In this document: positions 1 through 12,574 of the stretch, one piece after another
How the letters are laid out: each line of letters starts with the position of its first letter
How positions within the stretch are numbered: the stretch's first letter is position 1
Source of the DNA: Owenia fusiformis
Lineage: Eukaryota > Annelida > Polychaeta > Sabellida > Oweniidae
DNA: 64,000 bases
Direction: 5' to 3'
Assembly (NCBI GenBank): GCA_903813345.2
Contig: CAIIXF020000010.1
Coordinates: 17,807,181 to 17,871,180 of the forward strand
Position numbers and translations under genes: made by a program
The notes under the pieces: model-generated
Databases searched by the model: none
What the model saw: the letters and a program-made list of their open reading frames with translations, nothing else
What the model was told of the DNA's origin: nothing

Positions 1-248
1 ACAATATCACAGCCTGCTGTCATAATAGTAGCCAGAACAACACAAACTTTTCCAACGAGATTGTCAAGCCTTGGGCACTTTTGTTGTGCATCTTTCCAAT
101 GCTGACAGTGTTTGGTAACATTCTGGTGGTGCAGAGTGTTTACTACGATAAGAATCTCCGGAATGTCACAAACTACTTCATTGTATCTCTTGCAGTTGCT
201 GACATCTGTGTGGCTGTCCTTGTCATGCCCCTTGCAGTTTATGTAGAG
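1..248 (+). CDS. D2-like dopamine receptor A, first visible coding exon (5' partial)
   Basis: The reading frame is open from base 3 to a clean donor (gag|gtaagg) after base 248, giving 82 codons. The first ~25 residues are hydrophilic with four N-glycosylation sequons (NIT, NSS, NNT, NFS), as expected of an extracellular N-terminus. TM1 follows with the GN of position 1.50 (FGNILVV), then the [17 protein letters not shown] loop/TM2 signature with the conserved Asp 2.50, and VLVMPLAVYVE at the end of TM2. The exon ends in phase 0 after Glu and joins exon 9414-9523 (VVGVW...). TM1 carries an unusual polar Gln-Ser (VVQSVYY) where the paralogue at 62023 has Ile-Ala. The start codon lies outside the window, or an acceptor (ccag at 32-35) could open the exon at base 36; the sequence cannot decide. 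Gi/o-coupled dopamine receptor function is inferred from the family. Confidence 0.85.
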
Positions 249-288
249 GTAAGGATCTTTTGAAAAATCGGTAACCATTTTGGACCGC

Positions 289-408
289 TACCGAAGATGT
301 CCGAAGATGTAACCCTTCAAGGAATTTGATTGGTTCCTTGGTTCCGAAGATGGCCGAAGATTTTCAAGTAATTTGATTGGTTCCCTGAAGCATCTTCGGC
401 CATCTTCG
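289..408. repeat. CGAAGATG repeats with a 17-bp inverted repeat
   Basis: CGAAGATGt occurs twice at 290-310 and CGAAGATGGCCGAAGAT at 345-361. The reverse complement of the last lies at 391-408, giving a 17-bp perfect stem with a loop of about 30 bases. It begins about 40 bases downstream of the exon 1 donor. Confidence 0.6.
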
Positions 409-501
409 TGATATTAACAATTTTGGTTGCGAAGAATCGCTGCTCTCCCGGTATAAAACACCATTGGGGAATAACGTAGACTCTACACTCCCAATAGTAT
501 A

Positions 502-1090
502 CAGGGTGTCAAATAAGTCCCCCCCCCTCTTCAGCCAAAACCAAGATATACGGTACCAAGTGTGATATATCATTGGAAAGGTCTTTCAAAGTTAAATTGA
601 TTGGCATATATCTGACTCTTGTCAATCAATCTCACAAATGTTTACATTGTATCAATTGAGGTGACCATAGGCCTAGAAATATGGCAATTTGGCGTATTTT
701 GCAGTATTTTAAGAATCGGGTATATGAAAACTTAAAGGACCTAAAGATGACTTCATATGTATATGGCAATGAATTAAACCAATTTCTTGATAGGTTTAGA
801 TGTGTAGAAAATAGAGGTGCAAGGAAAGCGGTGAAAACCTTTTTGTAACATGTGGAATGCGAAAAATATTAACTTTTTGACATATTTCTGAGGTCATATC
901 CTTCTCATTTTGAGGGTGCACTAACTATAAAGGACATCATGAAAATATCTAAAGGTGAATTCCATCCAAAATACTTGAGAGTTGGTGGGTTAACATAACT
1001 TTGGATGATCTTTCCAATGGTATATCACACTAGATACCATCTATTAAGGTTTTAGCTGTAGGAGGGAGACGGGACTTATTTGACACCCTG
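502..1090. mobile_element. Tc1/mariner-type MITE, CAGGGTGTC ends
   Basis: The element starts CAGGGTGTCAAATAAGTCCC at 502 and ends with its reverse complement at 1090, with a TA on each side (500-501 and 1091-1092), the Tc1/mariner target duplication. Similarity between the ends continues, imperfectly, for about 80 bp (for example gtgatatatcattgg against ccaatggtatatcac). No transposase frame remains in the 589 bp, so it is non-autonomous. A poly-C run of 9-10 follows the left TIR. Confidence 0.8.
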
Positions 1091-1109
1091 TAATCTATGT
1101 ACTAATACA

Positions 1110-1510
1110 TAGTAGCCAGGACAGAACAAGTCACCCACCTCTTCTTTCGTGACAAACCTTTTCAACTCTTAATAATATTTCATGAAATTTTCCCTGGATA
1201 AACCGGAATAAGTATTAAAAATTAATGAGTAAAAATCCATGTACATAAGACAGTACATGAGCTGGTACTCAAAGTCAATAACTACTGCTAGAAATGTTCT
1301 CCATTTCCAACAAAATGGTCCCTTGACAGGAGTTGGTCATCATTTTCAAAAAGCTGTAATGATAATGAAAATTAATTATGAGTTAAACAAAAGATTTCAT
1401 ATGTTATAAATGCTTTAAAGTTTGTCCAGTGAAACTCTCAAGAAAAATCATTGAAAATAGAAACAATTATCAGGAAAAAAGGTGGATAACCTTTTCTGCT
1501 CTGGCTACTA
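1110..1510. mobile_element. MITE, TAGTAGCC ends, short copy
   Basis: Left end TAGTAGCCAGGACAGAACAA; right end ctggctacta at 1501-1510, preceded by ggataaccttttctgct, which is a looser inverted match. About 400 bp, no coding capacity. The end sequence resembles that of the larger element at 4847-5911, suggesting one family with different interiors. Confidence 0.6.
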
Positions 1511-1920
1511 ATTAGTTTACCAATCACATTATTGATAAAATGTACCATACTTACTCGACCTTACACCATTTGAGTTTTAATGTACTAATGGCTATTTGAC
1601 ATTTTGTTAAAATCCGATTTTATTCAATGATCATAGAGATTCGCAATCAAATTATAGATAGTATTGGCGGTTAAGCTGCCAACTAAGCCGGAGTATCATA
1701 TTCAATGTAATAAGCCTATATTTCGGAAGCCCTTATGAAATACGATTTATAAGTATCAAATGATGTGTACATAGGAGTAAGGTCGATATAAATACGTTAT
1801 ATAGTGTATATACGAGTACTTATTAGGGCAGCAAAGATTCGTTCAGGTGTAAGGATTTCCCGTGATATACCGAGAGAAAGATAGAAGAAGTGTTTGGTAT
1901 ATGAACTTAATCAGTTATTC

Positions 1921-2032
1921 CTAGGTCACATTTGCTGCAATTGTCAATACCGCCGCCATTCTGAATGAAATTTTGAACAAAATACTCATCGGCCGGGCAA
2001 CGGTTATGAAAATCAGAGCAAATGTGACCTAG
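1921..2032. mobile_element. Small MITE, GGTCACATTTGC ends, copy 1
   Basis: CTAGGTCACATTTGC at 1921 pairs with GCAAATGTGACCTAG ending at 2032. The interior has cggccgggc and ttttgaacaaaatactca, both shared with the copy at 5953-6097, which identifies the family. About 112 bp. Confidence 0.65.
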
Positions 2033-2939
2033 CCATAGTGGCCCATCCCATCTTCGTTTAAAAGGCTCGCGTTGCTGGGTTTGAACGCAGGGAAGGCCGA
2101 GCGTGCAAAGATGGTGACAACCAGGCATTGTACCATTAAGTGAAATCGCATGTCACTTTAAAGCACTATTCTCGGTGTGGATTATGAAATTGCACCTAAT
2201 CATGGAATTGATTTTTAATCAACTTTGTTACAGCGTAAAATTCACATTCTGCATTTCCCTTTCCAATGGTGAACCTAGCTAGGGGGTATATAAATGGGCT
2301 TTCGTCAACTCTTCTGGACAGATTACTTCGAAAGAACAAAATCCCTATGATAAGGAACCTATAATTGTTAATTATTTTCATGATCATAATCGGAATAACT
2401 GGTACTCGCATCTTAATGTTTTTTATCTATCTTATTCCATATTACACTTTCATAAGAATCCTTAATCCGTTTAGAATGTCCAAGAAGATTCTCAATTAAT
2501 TTAGTATACTGTAAATGTCAAATAGTGTGAGACGTTTAGGCGTGAAGTAGGCAGATATGATACATAAATCCCCGATATCTTAATTCATTAATCTTAGAAA
2601 GGAGTAATGTATATATTAGAATATTCCCTAAAGAAATTATATCCGATTTTATATGAACCAGCTGCGACACTAATGAGACACGCGACTCTCGCCGACTTTT
2701 ACGCCTCAGCCTTTCGAGGGTCCGATTTCCCGAAAATAGCGTATAATATTGACGTGTGTAACTCAATTTTGAAGCGACGTCCTTTTGGTAAAACACTTGG
2801 AATTTTAAGGTTATGGGATTCTTCTTCTCGTGTGATAAAGTGAGAATACTTTGATTCAATTGCAATTGAAGAACGAGACATGTGATTCTCTTAGTACGAC
2901 CAAAATTTCAGACCATCGGAGAATAATTGTACGTAACTT

Positions 2940-3520
2940 GCACTTTCAATGCAAACCATTGAATTCATGTGTAACCACATGGATCATGAAGATAGCATTG
3001 GCATGAAGAACGAAGCGTCTGGCTCAAAGACCAGCACGTCCAAACCAATGAAAATAAAGCCAAGGCATATGAATCTACCGACCAAAACGTTTTATTCATT
3101 ATACAAAATATCTGATTCAATTGTCAATGCATTTTTCGCCGAGAAAAACGTTCAGTGTTGGTAGGTGTTCACTATTGAGAGAGGGATTTATACAGAGAAG
3201 CCAGTAGAGTATGTGTGGAGGAAGGATGGGTGGAGACGGGTGTTCACTAGAGAGGGGTGTTCACGAAGACAAGTTTTACTGTACTTTAGAACAAACCATG
3301 ATTCGATGGCTTATACTTTCAATCCATTGAATATCGAGACATCTGATTCACTGACCAACATTTTCAAACCATTGAAAAGAATATCTTAAAAATCACTGAC
3401 CAACACTTTTAAGCCAGTGAAGAATTAGATGTCTATACAAAACCTCCAAATGATTCACGTATGAGATATCTGATTCACTGGCCATGACCATCAATTGAAG
3501 ATCGGCATTTGATTAACAGT
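2940..3520. repeat. Degenerate repeat region
   Basis: Variants of a motif such as CTGATTCACTGACCAACA and TTTCAAACCATTGAA recur irregularly (around 2945, 3105, 3318-3420 and 3466-3500). Spacing is uneven and identity low, so this is an old tandem or dispersed array. Short ORFs across it have no recognisable content. Confidence 0.35.
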
Positions 3521-4846
3521 TGCCGTTTATTAGATAAGACCTACTAGAATTGTATCAAATGTGTCTGCAACCCCTGGGACAGCCTGTTTTCTTAGCAAAC
3601 GTTTCCTTTTTCCATATTTGTACAAGTGTTTTATCTCTTCGGAGTTGATCATATGCAAGATATGAAACATCATTGCTTTGATTTACTGACTCGTTCTTTT
3701 GTCAAATGTAATTTATTAAAACGATAAACATCTGTTATATAATCGTCTTGTCTAAACACATCCATAACATGTATAAATATGCTACCCAAACAGCGGAAAA
3801 CATTACCCGTGATGATCCCTGCGTATCTGCTTAGATTAGTCGGTGTGAGAGTAGTTGATTGATAGCTAGAAAGCGATCAACCAACATAAAATAACTAATT
3901 GAATGTACAAAGTAATATTAGTAACATTTCTAGAGAACTTGGCGATAAATAACTCCAAACAGTTAAAAGAAATTGTTTTCCATTCCTATTGATAATACGC
4001 CTAATAGATCACTTTTCAAATAAACTACGACGAAAGGCATATTTCTTTTTAAGATAACATTATCGTTTCAAAAGAGTATGAATATTTTCTCTTGTGTTTT
4101 CCGGGTCTCTAATGGAATTTTGTATTATGGCCGTTCATTAGCTTTTTAAGCATAATTCCTGGGCAGCTCTAGCAAATTGAATGACAACGCCGAGTTAGAA
4201 CTGAAAGTTCTTGAAACTAGTCTCTCATATTCGTTTCATTTGATTGTACGCCGTCGTTATCAATCTTCCCCCAGATATTGAAAATTTATTGAGAAAGCTA
4301 TTCTGGGTTACGTAAGACTGTCATTGTGTATCATCAATATTGTATTTTTAATCAATGAAAGAAATCGTGTGAGATATATTTTTAATTAACTGATACTTCG
4401 CTGTTGATTTGTCTTGAGACAAGAAGTACATGGTGACACAAAGAAATCCATTCATCTCCAGACACCCAGAGGTATTGTTTGTCCTTGGAGCTAGCGCTTG
4501 TAATGCAAGGATAGATTTCCCTTTGAATAATGGTATCATTTATATAATTAATAGTACCATGTTCATTTTTGGCATTACTAATATCGCTGTAAGATTCAGT
4601 GTACCGTCAAATGTTTTCTTGTAATTGGTTATTTGCAATTGCACTCATAGTGTGACTCAGCCCTTTTCATGCAAATCTACCTGAAAGTGAAAAGTGCTTC
4701 TTTGTTTGCAATTGACACCTGCTACTCCCAATAAAATATAGATAAAATTCAACGTTTATCAAAGGTTTTAGCATGATGGAAATGTGGAGATTTTTGGGCC
4801 CACTCAGTATGTACTGCTCGGTATTGTTACCTATCGGATGATAATA

Positions 4847-5911
4847 TAGTAGCCGAGACAACACAAGTCCCAAGTCTGTATTTTTACTCTCATTTCTTCA
4901 CTTTTAAGAGTTAAGTCATCATATTTTGCATGCATATTCCTTGAAGAAATCCTAACATAGAATTTTATTGGTTTCGATTATAATTATTTGTTAAAAATAG
5001 AGAAACATTTGATTTGTATTGGTCCATAATCAGAATTATCCATTTTGTGTAACAAATGCAACATTTTGACGTCATTAATAAAAATTGAAGTTATAAATGA
5101 TAGATACAATATGGTGTCTCTAATCTTATTGACAATAACTATCATCCTAGATATTTTTTGCCAGTCATCAGATCATGCATTGGAAGAGTACCCCAATGAG
5201 AAATGCATTCATTGATTGTGGCAATCAGTGAATTGGCAAAACAGTGGTGGAGTCACACCATTATTTTGCCGCATTTTGGTGCTTAATTTCCCCTTTAAGA
5301 TCGTTTGTTACTTCTTTGACGTCACAATATAGCATCTGACGTCATAATACGGGTACCAAATTAACGCACACATTACAAGCTTTAAGATGATACCAAATAT
5401 GTCATCATTCATTTGATTAAAATGGTTACTGGAATAAGCCCAAAGGGTATACCACTCCCCTACCCCATCCATTTTTCAGGAAATTAAAACACGCCAAAAA
5501 TCTCAAATAATGCAGGCATCTTCAGGGGTCCTTTTTGGCCCCGTTTTATTTCATATATCATGTTTCTGCATACCATTTTTCTCGGATATGTCTCAATTAC
5601 CCCAAAATAGTTACACTTCTGCTGAAAAAGGAAACATGTGGTCAATTTGGAATTATTACACCAAAAGTAGTGATTTTTTATATAAAGTTAAAATAATGCA
5701 TGTGTCGCTGAAAATGGCAAATTTTGATTATAGACCAATCAGAATCAAATGTTTCTCTATTTTCGACAAATAAGTTATAATCAAAACTAATAAAATTCTA
5801 TGTTAGGATTTCTGCAAGGAATATGCATGCAAAATGTGGTGACTTAACTCTTAAAAGTGAAGAAATGAGAGTAAAAATACAGACTTGGGACTTATGTTGT
5901 CTCGGCTACTA
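4847..5911. mobile_element. MITE/foldback with ~200-bp terminal inverted repeats, TAGTAGCCGAGACAAC ends
   Basis: The left end TAGTAGCCGAGACAACACAA and following ~200 bp (through tgcatgcatattccttg and ttggtttcgattataa) reappear inverted at about 5700-5911. The outermost bases tatagtagcc/ggctactata are palindromic, consistent with a TA-type target. The 650-bp interior has no recognisable ORF. The family also includes 1110-1510 by end sequence. Confidence 0.75.
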
Positions 5912-5952
5912 TATACTGGGGTCGGATTGTAATTTGTAGTTTTTCTCACCTC

Positions 5953-6097
5953 TAATGCCTGGGTCATATTTGCACCGATCCATCAGCCGGCGCCCGGCCG
6001 ATTGAGTGTTTTGCTCAATATTGTATTCAATTTTGAACAAAATACTCAATCGGCCGGGCGCCGTAGTGAAAATCGGAGCAAATGTGACCAAGGCATT
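5953..6097. mobile_element. Small MITE with GC-rich hairpin, copy 2
   Basis: TAATGCCTGGGTCATATTTG at 5953 pairs with CAAATGTGACCAAGGCATTA ending near 6097. Inside is a strong stem, GGCGCCCGGCCGATTGAGT against ACTCAATCGGCCGGGCGCC, around a 40-base loop. It shares ends and core with copy 1 at 1921-2032. Confidence 0.7.
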
Positions 6098-7221
6098 ACT
6101 TTTGAGTACATAGACCTTCGGAATTCCATAGGAGACGTTAATTCATGGAAGCCTTTCAGTATACACAAGTAGAGTTCATATTGCCAGATTGCTCCTTTTG
6201 TTCGTACCTTTACTTCGACGTCGTCCTAAATCGATCTTGCTAAAACTAATTGACCGACCAACACTAAGGAGTTTGAAGAATATGTCCTTGAGATCCATAA
6301 AAGAAACTAAGTGTATGTTTAGTTGTTATTTGATTAGTTTGCCAACATATTATAGCTCATACGTATCATATGATATTCAAGGCAATATCAAAATCATTAC
6401 ATCACCTAAAATACTAACTTTGATTATATATTTTTCAAAACCATTCCAAATACTTCAAGTCCGAGGGGACGCCTTTACGATACAACTGATCTATTTTTTA
6501 GAGAAAAAATAAGATTTGTTCTGCGATCATACCATCATACCAAATTATGTACTCTGGCAGCCAAAATAATTTGACAGATGGAGGGAGGCCCAAAGGTTTT
6601 TCAAAGAAAATGTACCTTATTCATATTAAATCATGTATAAGAGTTGGTCCATTCATACAATTTTTCCAACCAACCACGAGTGATGCTGATGTAATTACAA
6701 AAGCTGGCTTATATTCTTGCTTTTGAAATCCCATCTATTTGTTTCACCACCCCAGCTCCAAGATCAACTAGTTGTGTGGTCCCTAGTATACCCTTTGCAT
6801 TCGTTTGACTTCACTTCTTAAAAGAGAGCTTCGTAGTTTAACTAGACTCTGTACGCAGGGTATCCCTAGTAGTGTCCTCTCCTTTAAGTTACAATTTTAA
6901 TTTTCGCCAAATGTGTTCCCAAGTTAATTCCTAATAAAATAATACAAACCGCAAGCAGATTCGACTATTTTTGCAAAATAGTTAAAGTTGCCCATCCCCT
7001 TTCTGCAATAATTTGTTTTTCCTGGGATCGTGACTGCAAATCAAACCCATGACTGGATGTGTTAGAATTTGTATATAGCTTGACCTGGGGAGGTACTACA
7101 GAGCAGAATGAGCTATGTCTTGAATGCATATTTCGCCTAGAATCAAACTGTGTTATTAAAATAATCAATTAATCTATGCACATATTTAAATAGATTTTTG
7201 CGAAAAGTGCTCTTCTTTGAA

Positions 7222-7775
7222 AATAATTAATGATTTTGAATAATTTATTCAAGGTTGAGTATTTGATGGGGTGATGTGATGATTTTGAATAATATATTCA
7301 ATGGTAGGTGCTTGGTATGATGTAATGATTTTGAAATCATTATATCACCCCAAGTACTCAACCTTAAATATATTCTTCGAAATAATTACATCATCCCAAA
7401 TACTCAACTTTGATTATTCGTAATCATTACATCGCCCTGAGTACTCAACCTTGGATATATTATTCAAAATCATAACACCACCCAAAATACCCAACCTTGA
7501 ATATATTATTCAAAATCATTACACCATCCAAAGTATCGAACCTTGAATAAATCATTCAAAATCATTACATCACCCAATCAAGTACTCAACCTTGAATAAA
7601 TCATTCAATATCAATACACCACCACAGTTACTCATTCTTGAATAAATTATTCAAAATCATTATACCATCCCAAGTGTACTCAACCTTGAATAGATTATTC
7701 GAAATCATTACATCACCCCATCAAATGCTCAACCTTGAAAATACTATTCGAAATCATTACATCGCCCCAAGTAGA
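7222..7775. repeat. 47-bp tandem array with an orientation switch
   Basis: Units of about 41-50 bp carry CAAAATCATTACATCACCCC and TACTCAACCTTGAATAAATT. The CTCAACCTT motif recurs at 7357, 7403, 7444, 7490, 7536, 7584, 7631 (varied), 7679 and 7729. About two further units at 7229-7330 are in the opposite orientation, joining the rest at a palindromic centre near 7333 (TGATTTTGAAATCA). Spacing is regular but there is no spacer/repeat alternation. Confidence 0.8.
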
Positions 7776-9413
7776 TTATCATATGAAATAGCGCCAACCT
7801 GAAGATAACAAGATGTAAGACAAGAATCACTGTTCAATTATACAATTCTTAACACAGAAATGATTTCATTGAAACATATCAATCTCGCAGGTTAATAAAG
7901 CCTACGTATATACACGCGTGTATGTTACAGTCCATTCTCATTACTTATGCATTTTCACTTACTAATTGATACATACGTATTTGCAATAATAAATCATTAA
8001 ACCACAGATAATGAATGAAAAAACTTGTAATAAAATATGATCTCTGTTTTTTATATATCCATCTGTTCAATTTCAAGACTATTAACACCACATGTCGCTT
8101 GCAATAACTTATGTTTAATCGTTACGTTAGTTGTTTTCTTTAAATATTAATTGAAATGACTGCATTGGGTAAAAGGTGTATTGTTATCTACATTGTACCA
8201 GTTGGGCTAAGTGGAAATTTCAGAGTTAATGAACGATGGTTATTTAGTTATCAAATATACACATGGTTTCTAGCTTTCCGTTTGATTATTTCAAACTGTT
8301 ATTGGATGGCCTATAATATATAATTGACCTTGCCCCAGCCACTGTTTCTGGACTATTCATAAGCCTTTGTGACAATCAGATCAACATGCTTAAGGAATTC
8401 ACATCGTAAGAAAATTACTTTACTTCACTATTTTCTATGTAATGCATATAATGTAATTTAAATGTATTCCTTGTATAAATAGCTCTCCCAATTGGAGGAA
8501 ATAAAGACTCATACCATATCATATCATATCATATATGATTCTGGAAAAAATAAATTGGTTAAATTGAAGCAAGACGAAAATTATCTTTTTGACCTACTAA
8601 TTTGTAGGCCAAAAATTATAGACTATTCAAGTAACTTGTTTCACATATTAAGCAGATCGGTGAATGCCCTGCTCTTTGCTTTCTTTCTAGATGAGTATCA
8701 CCATACATGCCTAACAGAACTTTTATGATGCTGTCTGTTACCTAGAATATACTATTGTATGTCTACTTATAGTAGCACTGGAATGTTTTTCATATTTAAC
8801 TCATCCGTCGATTTTATCAATGCATTTTACTGTAGTGCTAAATGAGGTGAAATGTTCTACACGTGGTTAATAAAAACACATGCATTCCCTGCTTGAAATA
8901 GACATGAACAATTTCATAGTAATGATTTTGCGGAAAAATCATTTAGTTCGCACAGCGTTCTCCAAACTAAAATATTCACTACTGAGTCTAAATTGGTAAT
9001 TCCAGATAGATATCATTTATAAATTTCTCTTTATTCTTAAAGTAAATCATTTAGAAGATAGGAATCAACTTTGCTCTATCGCAACGTATTTCTCTTCCAA
9101 GCCGGTAAAGTTGAATTGTGATCCAGAATTGGCATTTCGGAGAATCTTCCCTCTATTTGTAAACAAAGCCACAGGCAATTTTCAAGCAGCTAAATCTGTT
9201 TTCTAACAAATGCATGGGAAATGGTACTTTGATTCAGAATGTCAGAACTTCGTTTAAAAGTTCTTCCTTAACCCCTCAGCTTTAATTTATTAAACTACAA
9301 ATACTATTTCTTGTTAGTATGTCAATGTTATGTCTGCAATTTCAACAGTACTATTTATCATGTTTATTCTCTTTTACATCTTTCAGTCTTTGTATTTTCT
9401 TTGTATTTTCTAG

Positions 9414-9523
9414 GTTGTTGGTGTTTGGACCTTCAGCAATGAGCTATGCGACGCCTGGGTTTCCCTCGATGTCTTGTTTAGTACCGCGTCTATTCTTAAT
9501 CTAGCCGCAATCAGCGTGGACAG
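9414..9523 (+). CDS. D2-like dopamine receptor A, coding exon 2 (ECL1 and TM3)
   Basis: The exon runs from a pyrimidine-rich acceptor (ttttctag|gtt) to a donor (cag|gtataa): 36 codons plus two bases. It reads [15 protein letters not shown] then [20 protein letters not shown] and the first two bases of Arg. Visible landmarks are the extracellular Cys 3.25 that pairs with ECL2, the amine-binding Asp 3.32 in SLDV, and the start of the DR(F) motif. ASILNL(C/A)AIS(I/V)D is typical of D2-type dopamine receptors. Phase-2 splicing (ag|a) joins it to exon 13885-14834. It fits between the TM2 and TM4 exons with no missing residues. Confidence 0.9.
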
Positions 9524-9939
9524 GTATAATACAGTTATTGAAAGTTGGGATCATAAATACAAACGCCCATCAAAATTTGAAGAATCTCCGGGTGTTATGT
9601 AAACTCTATATTCAACTGTAAAGTCTCATCAGGTTTACGCAGTACGGACTACCCAATTAAGCAAGGGAAATTGTTGTTCAACTTGATTGACTGGTTGATG
9701 AAATATATGTGAGCTATAATATTCACGCAGATCCGAGTAAAATACATAATGAAAGTTACAACGATCTCAAACCATCCGATTGTTTCCATTGCTGATTGAA
9801 ATACAATGTAACATGTTTACGCAGGTGGGCCATGTTACACAAAAGTTTTTGATCGCTTTGGTATTTTAAATGTTGCTACGAAGGACGATCAATATATGCA
9901 ATGGACGCATTTTATGTCCCCACCACATATTGTCGACCT

Positions 9940-10620
9940 TGGCGCGTCTGTCGGTCCGTCTGTCTGTCCGTCCGTCCGATCGATCTGTGCGTCCGACAAT
10001 TTCCTCCAAAACCGCAACAGATAAATTGCCTTCATATTTCCAAATATAACTTTTATTTTGAATGTATTAAGAAAATTCAGCGAGCGATGATACTTTGGAT
10101 CATATTAATAAGGTGTTTTGGTTTTCATAATTAGAATCTTTTAACACTGATTTTAACAATTAGCTATAGTAACTTTATAAATAACTCCTGTATTGTAAAA
10201 GCCCATATCACTGTTTTACAGTACTTGTATGCAATAACTGGAAAAAATCGGCCAAAGTTATATCTGCTTTTTTATTGTCGGCCATTTTTGTACCTTCTCT
10301 TGTAAAATATTGTCTGTGAAGTCATGTCTGTACGCGTTTCCAGGCGAACCATTTAACTGATCGATTTTAGATTTTCAGGGATCCCGAACCGATTGGGTTT
10401 TGGGGATTTTGGGTAAATGTTAAGGTGGCCGTTTTGGATTTTCCGTCGTAAAACCTCTTCTGTAATGTCTTGTCAAAGCGAACTGTTAGACTGATCGATT
10501 TGAAATCTTCAGGGATGATTCTCAGTATATAAATATTTCAAACTGATTCCTTTTTGGGCATTATGGGTAAATGTTAAGGCGGCCATTTGGGATTTTTCCT
10601 AAATTCTTGTCTCTTCAACT
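9940..10620. repeat. Dispersed repeat with GTCC microsatellite and internal duplication
   Basis: It opens with a (gtccgtct)n tract at 9940-9990. A block of about 135 bp follows twice: GCGAACCATTTAACTGATCG at 10343 and GCGAACTGTTAGACTGATCG at 10479, each followed by a version of TGGGTAAATGTTAAGG and (T)GGCCgttttggattttcc. The boundaries are guesses. Confidence 0.4.
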
Positions 10621-11717
10621 GATTATTGTTGGCCAATTACGACGACAAAACTGTATAGGATTACTCATTGGTGGGAACATGTTGCACCTGGTACACGTCT
10701 GTCCTTGAACAAAGTAAGCAACTAAACGTTTTGATATGTCTGTGTGAGATCCTTTATCATTTAATTTCGAAATATATTTTGTATGATGTAGCAACTTCTT
10801 GGCTATATGAAGACTATATTTCCATGATAAGGTCCACCTACTTTGTATATTTGAACATTTTGGGATTTCCGGACAGATGTTGTTTAAATGATGTAGGATA
10901 TTGCCTTGTCTAGCTTCTGGCTGTGTCTACACTCAATAATAGAAAGTAGAAGGGATGGAGAGTGTAAGATATTTTTGGACATTCTTGAACATTTCCATGT
11001 CCCTTGTCTACCCTTAACGTGTTGGACAAAACCCATCATCTCTGTTACATTACCGTACTTACCTTTTAATGGTCAATAGACAAACAGAAAAATTAGACTG
11101 AGCAATACAAGTGAAATTTTGAGAATTGTAAATTCAATTATGCTAATTAGATGAAATAAAATTCGAATGTACGTATGACATAAATCATACTGGTTATTTT
11201 TCGGAAAATATTTTGTCTTCATATTTGTCGACAAGAGTCTCCGTGCAAAAACTGACCATTACTTATTGAACGCCCTCGTATATTGAATTATTGTTCCAAG
11301 AAAACAAATCAAGAACCGGCATCCGGTTAAGATTCACCTTTAACATTGAACTTCTTGTTCACAACATGCGTTTCCCAGTGAAACAATCTCAGTAAAACAG
11401 TTCCTGTTGTTATCTGACAGCGAATCGTGTTATATTAGACTGGAATTAATGCGATGTCTCAACTTATCCTTAAAACAAATCCCAAATAATGATGAATCGA
11501 CAAGTAATTAATTCTATTAGCAGGAAGACAATGTAAGTAGAGCAGTCCCTAATCCGCTGTTAGCATTTGATAGCATGTCGTAGCAGCGTGATTAAGGTTT
11601 GGTGTGTGGATACTCACCCCTAGTACATTTTCTATATAAATAAGGGAATCAAAAATAGATAGCAAGCGTTATGACCTCCAAAATGATCCTAGGTACACGT
11701 ACTTGAATCGCTCAATA

Positions 11718-11956
11718 CTAAGGGGGTTAAGGTACACGTTTTAGAAGAACGTGTATGTGAACGGATAGAGTTATGGTCTCCTGGGAATTAGTTCTCTCCT
11801 CTCCTCCTTTCTTACCCAATTAAGTATAAAGGTAAATAGTTGGAATTAGGTCACTCAAAAAATAGGGAGGACATGTACACCAATCTCTAATTAGAGCCAT
11901 AAAACTATAAATTAACGTACACGTCATTTTAAAAACGTGTAGCTTAGCCTTCCTAG
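11718..11956. mobile_element. MITE with ACACGTTTT inverted ends, copy in intron 2
   Basis: CTAAGGGGGTTAAGGTACAC at 11718 pairs with GTGTAGCTTAGCCTTCCTAG ending at 11956. A second inner pair, gaacgtgtatgtgaac and gtacacgtcattt, makes about 45 bp of imperfect TIR. A related copy lies at 16161-16407 in intron 3 of the same gene. Confidence 0.65.
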
Positions 11957-12574
11957 TAATTAAGTCACAGAACTATCGCGTTTGTTAACTCACATCATGA
12001 TTGCAGCAAATACCAGCGTAACGGTAGTTATATAGAATCCCATGTCTATCATTCTTCATTTATTTACTTCTTCCTGTGGTTTTGAGAGAAAACTAGAACA
12101 TGATAACTTACACAATTGTATTTTGCTCTGTTCAAATCGGTATTCAAAGATAACTTTAACCGATACGGACTAGCCCATTGTCTCTTGTTATTAAAATGAA
12201 TTATTATTATTGACTGATCTGAGATGATGAAAATGAATGAAGAAGGACCCGTGCTTTGTAGCCAGGTGTATTCCAGAGAACTCGGGGAGAGATTTAAAGA
12301 GCTTATAATTAGGGTTTTTAAAAACCTCATATATCTGTAAACACGAGGCGGATAACATAAGCATTGAATTCGAATTTATCTACAACAAACGGCCGCTAGA
12401 ACAAAACATGTAAATAAATTCAAGGGGACCTGTTGTCGAACAATGCGTATTGTTTCCCCATTGCTGACCAATTGTTTCTTCATCTTGATCGATTACCATG
12501 AAGGTTTCAATTGTAACAACCTCGAGTTTAAATAGAATGCTGTTAAGAAGAATTGTTGCCCCTAGTAGAGGCCT

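Larger units (their letters stand above)
249..9413 (+). other. Intron 1 of receptor A (phase 0)
   Basis: Donor gtaagg at 249 and acceptor ttttctag ending at 9413 bound a 9.2-kb intron. It holds several short inverted-repeat elements and a 47-bp tandem array, listed separately. The stretches 2040-2940, 3530-4840, 6100-7220 and 7780-9400 show only AT-rich sequence and short unsupported ORFs; I see no exon or RNA gene in them. A run of (atatc) repeats lies near 8515-8535. Confidence 0.8.

Noticed and set aside
2536-2881. Three overlapping ORFs on both strands
   Set aside because: No similarity recognised, no splice or promoter context, and mutual overlap suggests chance in intron 1.
7222-7775. 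CRISPR array
   Set aside because: Units are contiguous, ~47 bp and degenerate, without unique spacers, and lie in a eukaryotic intron.
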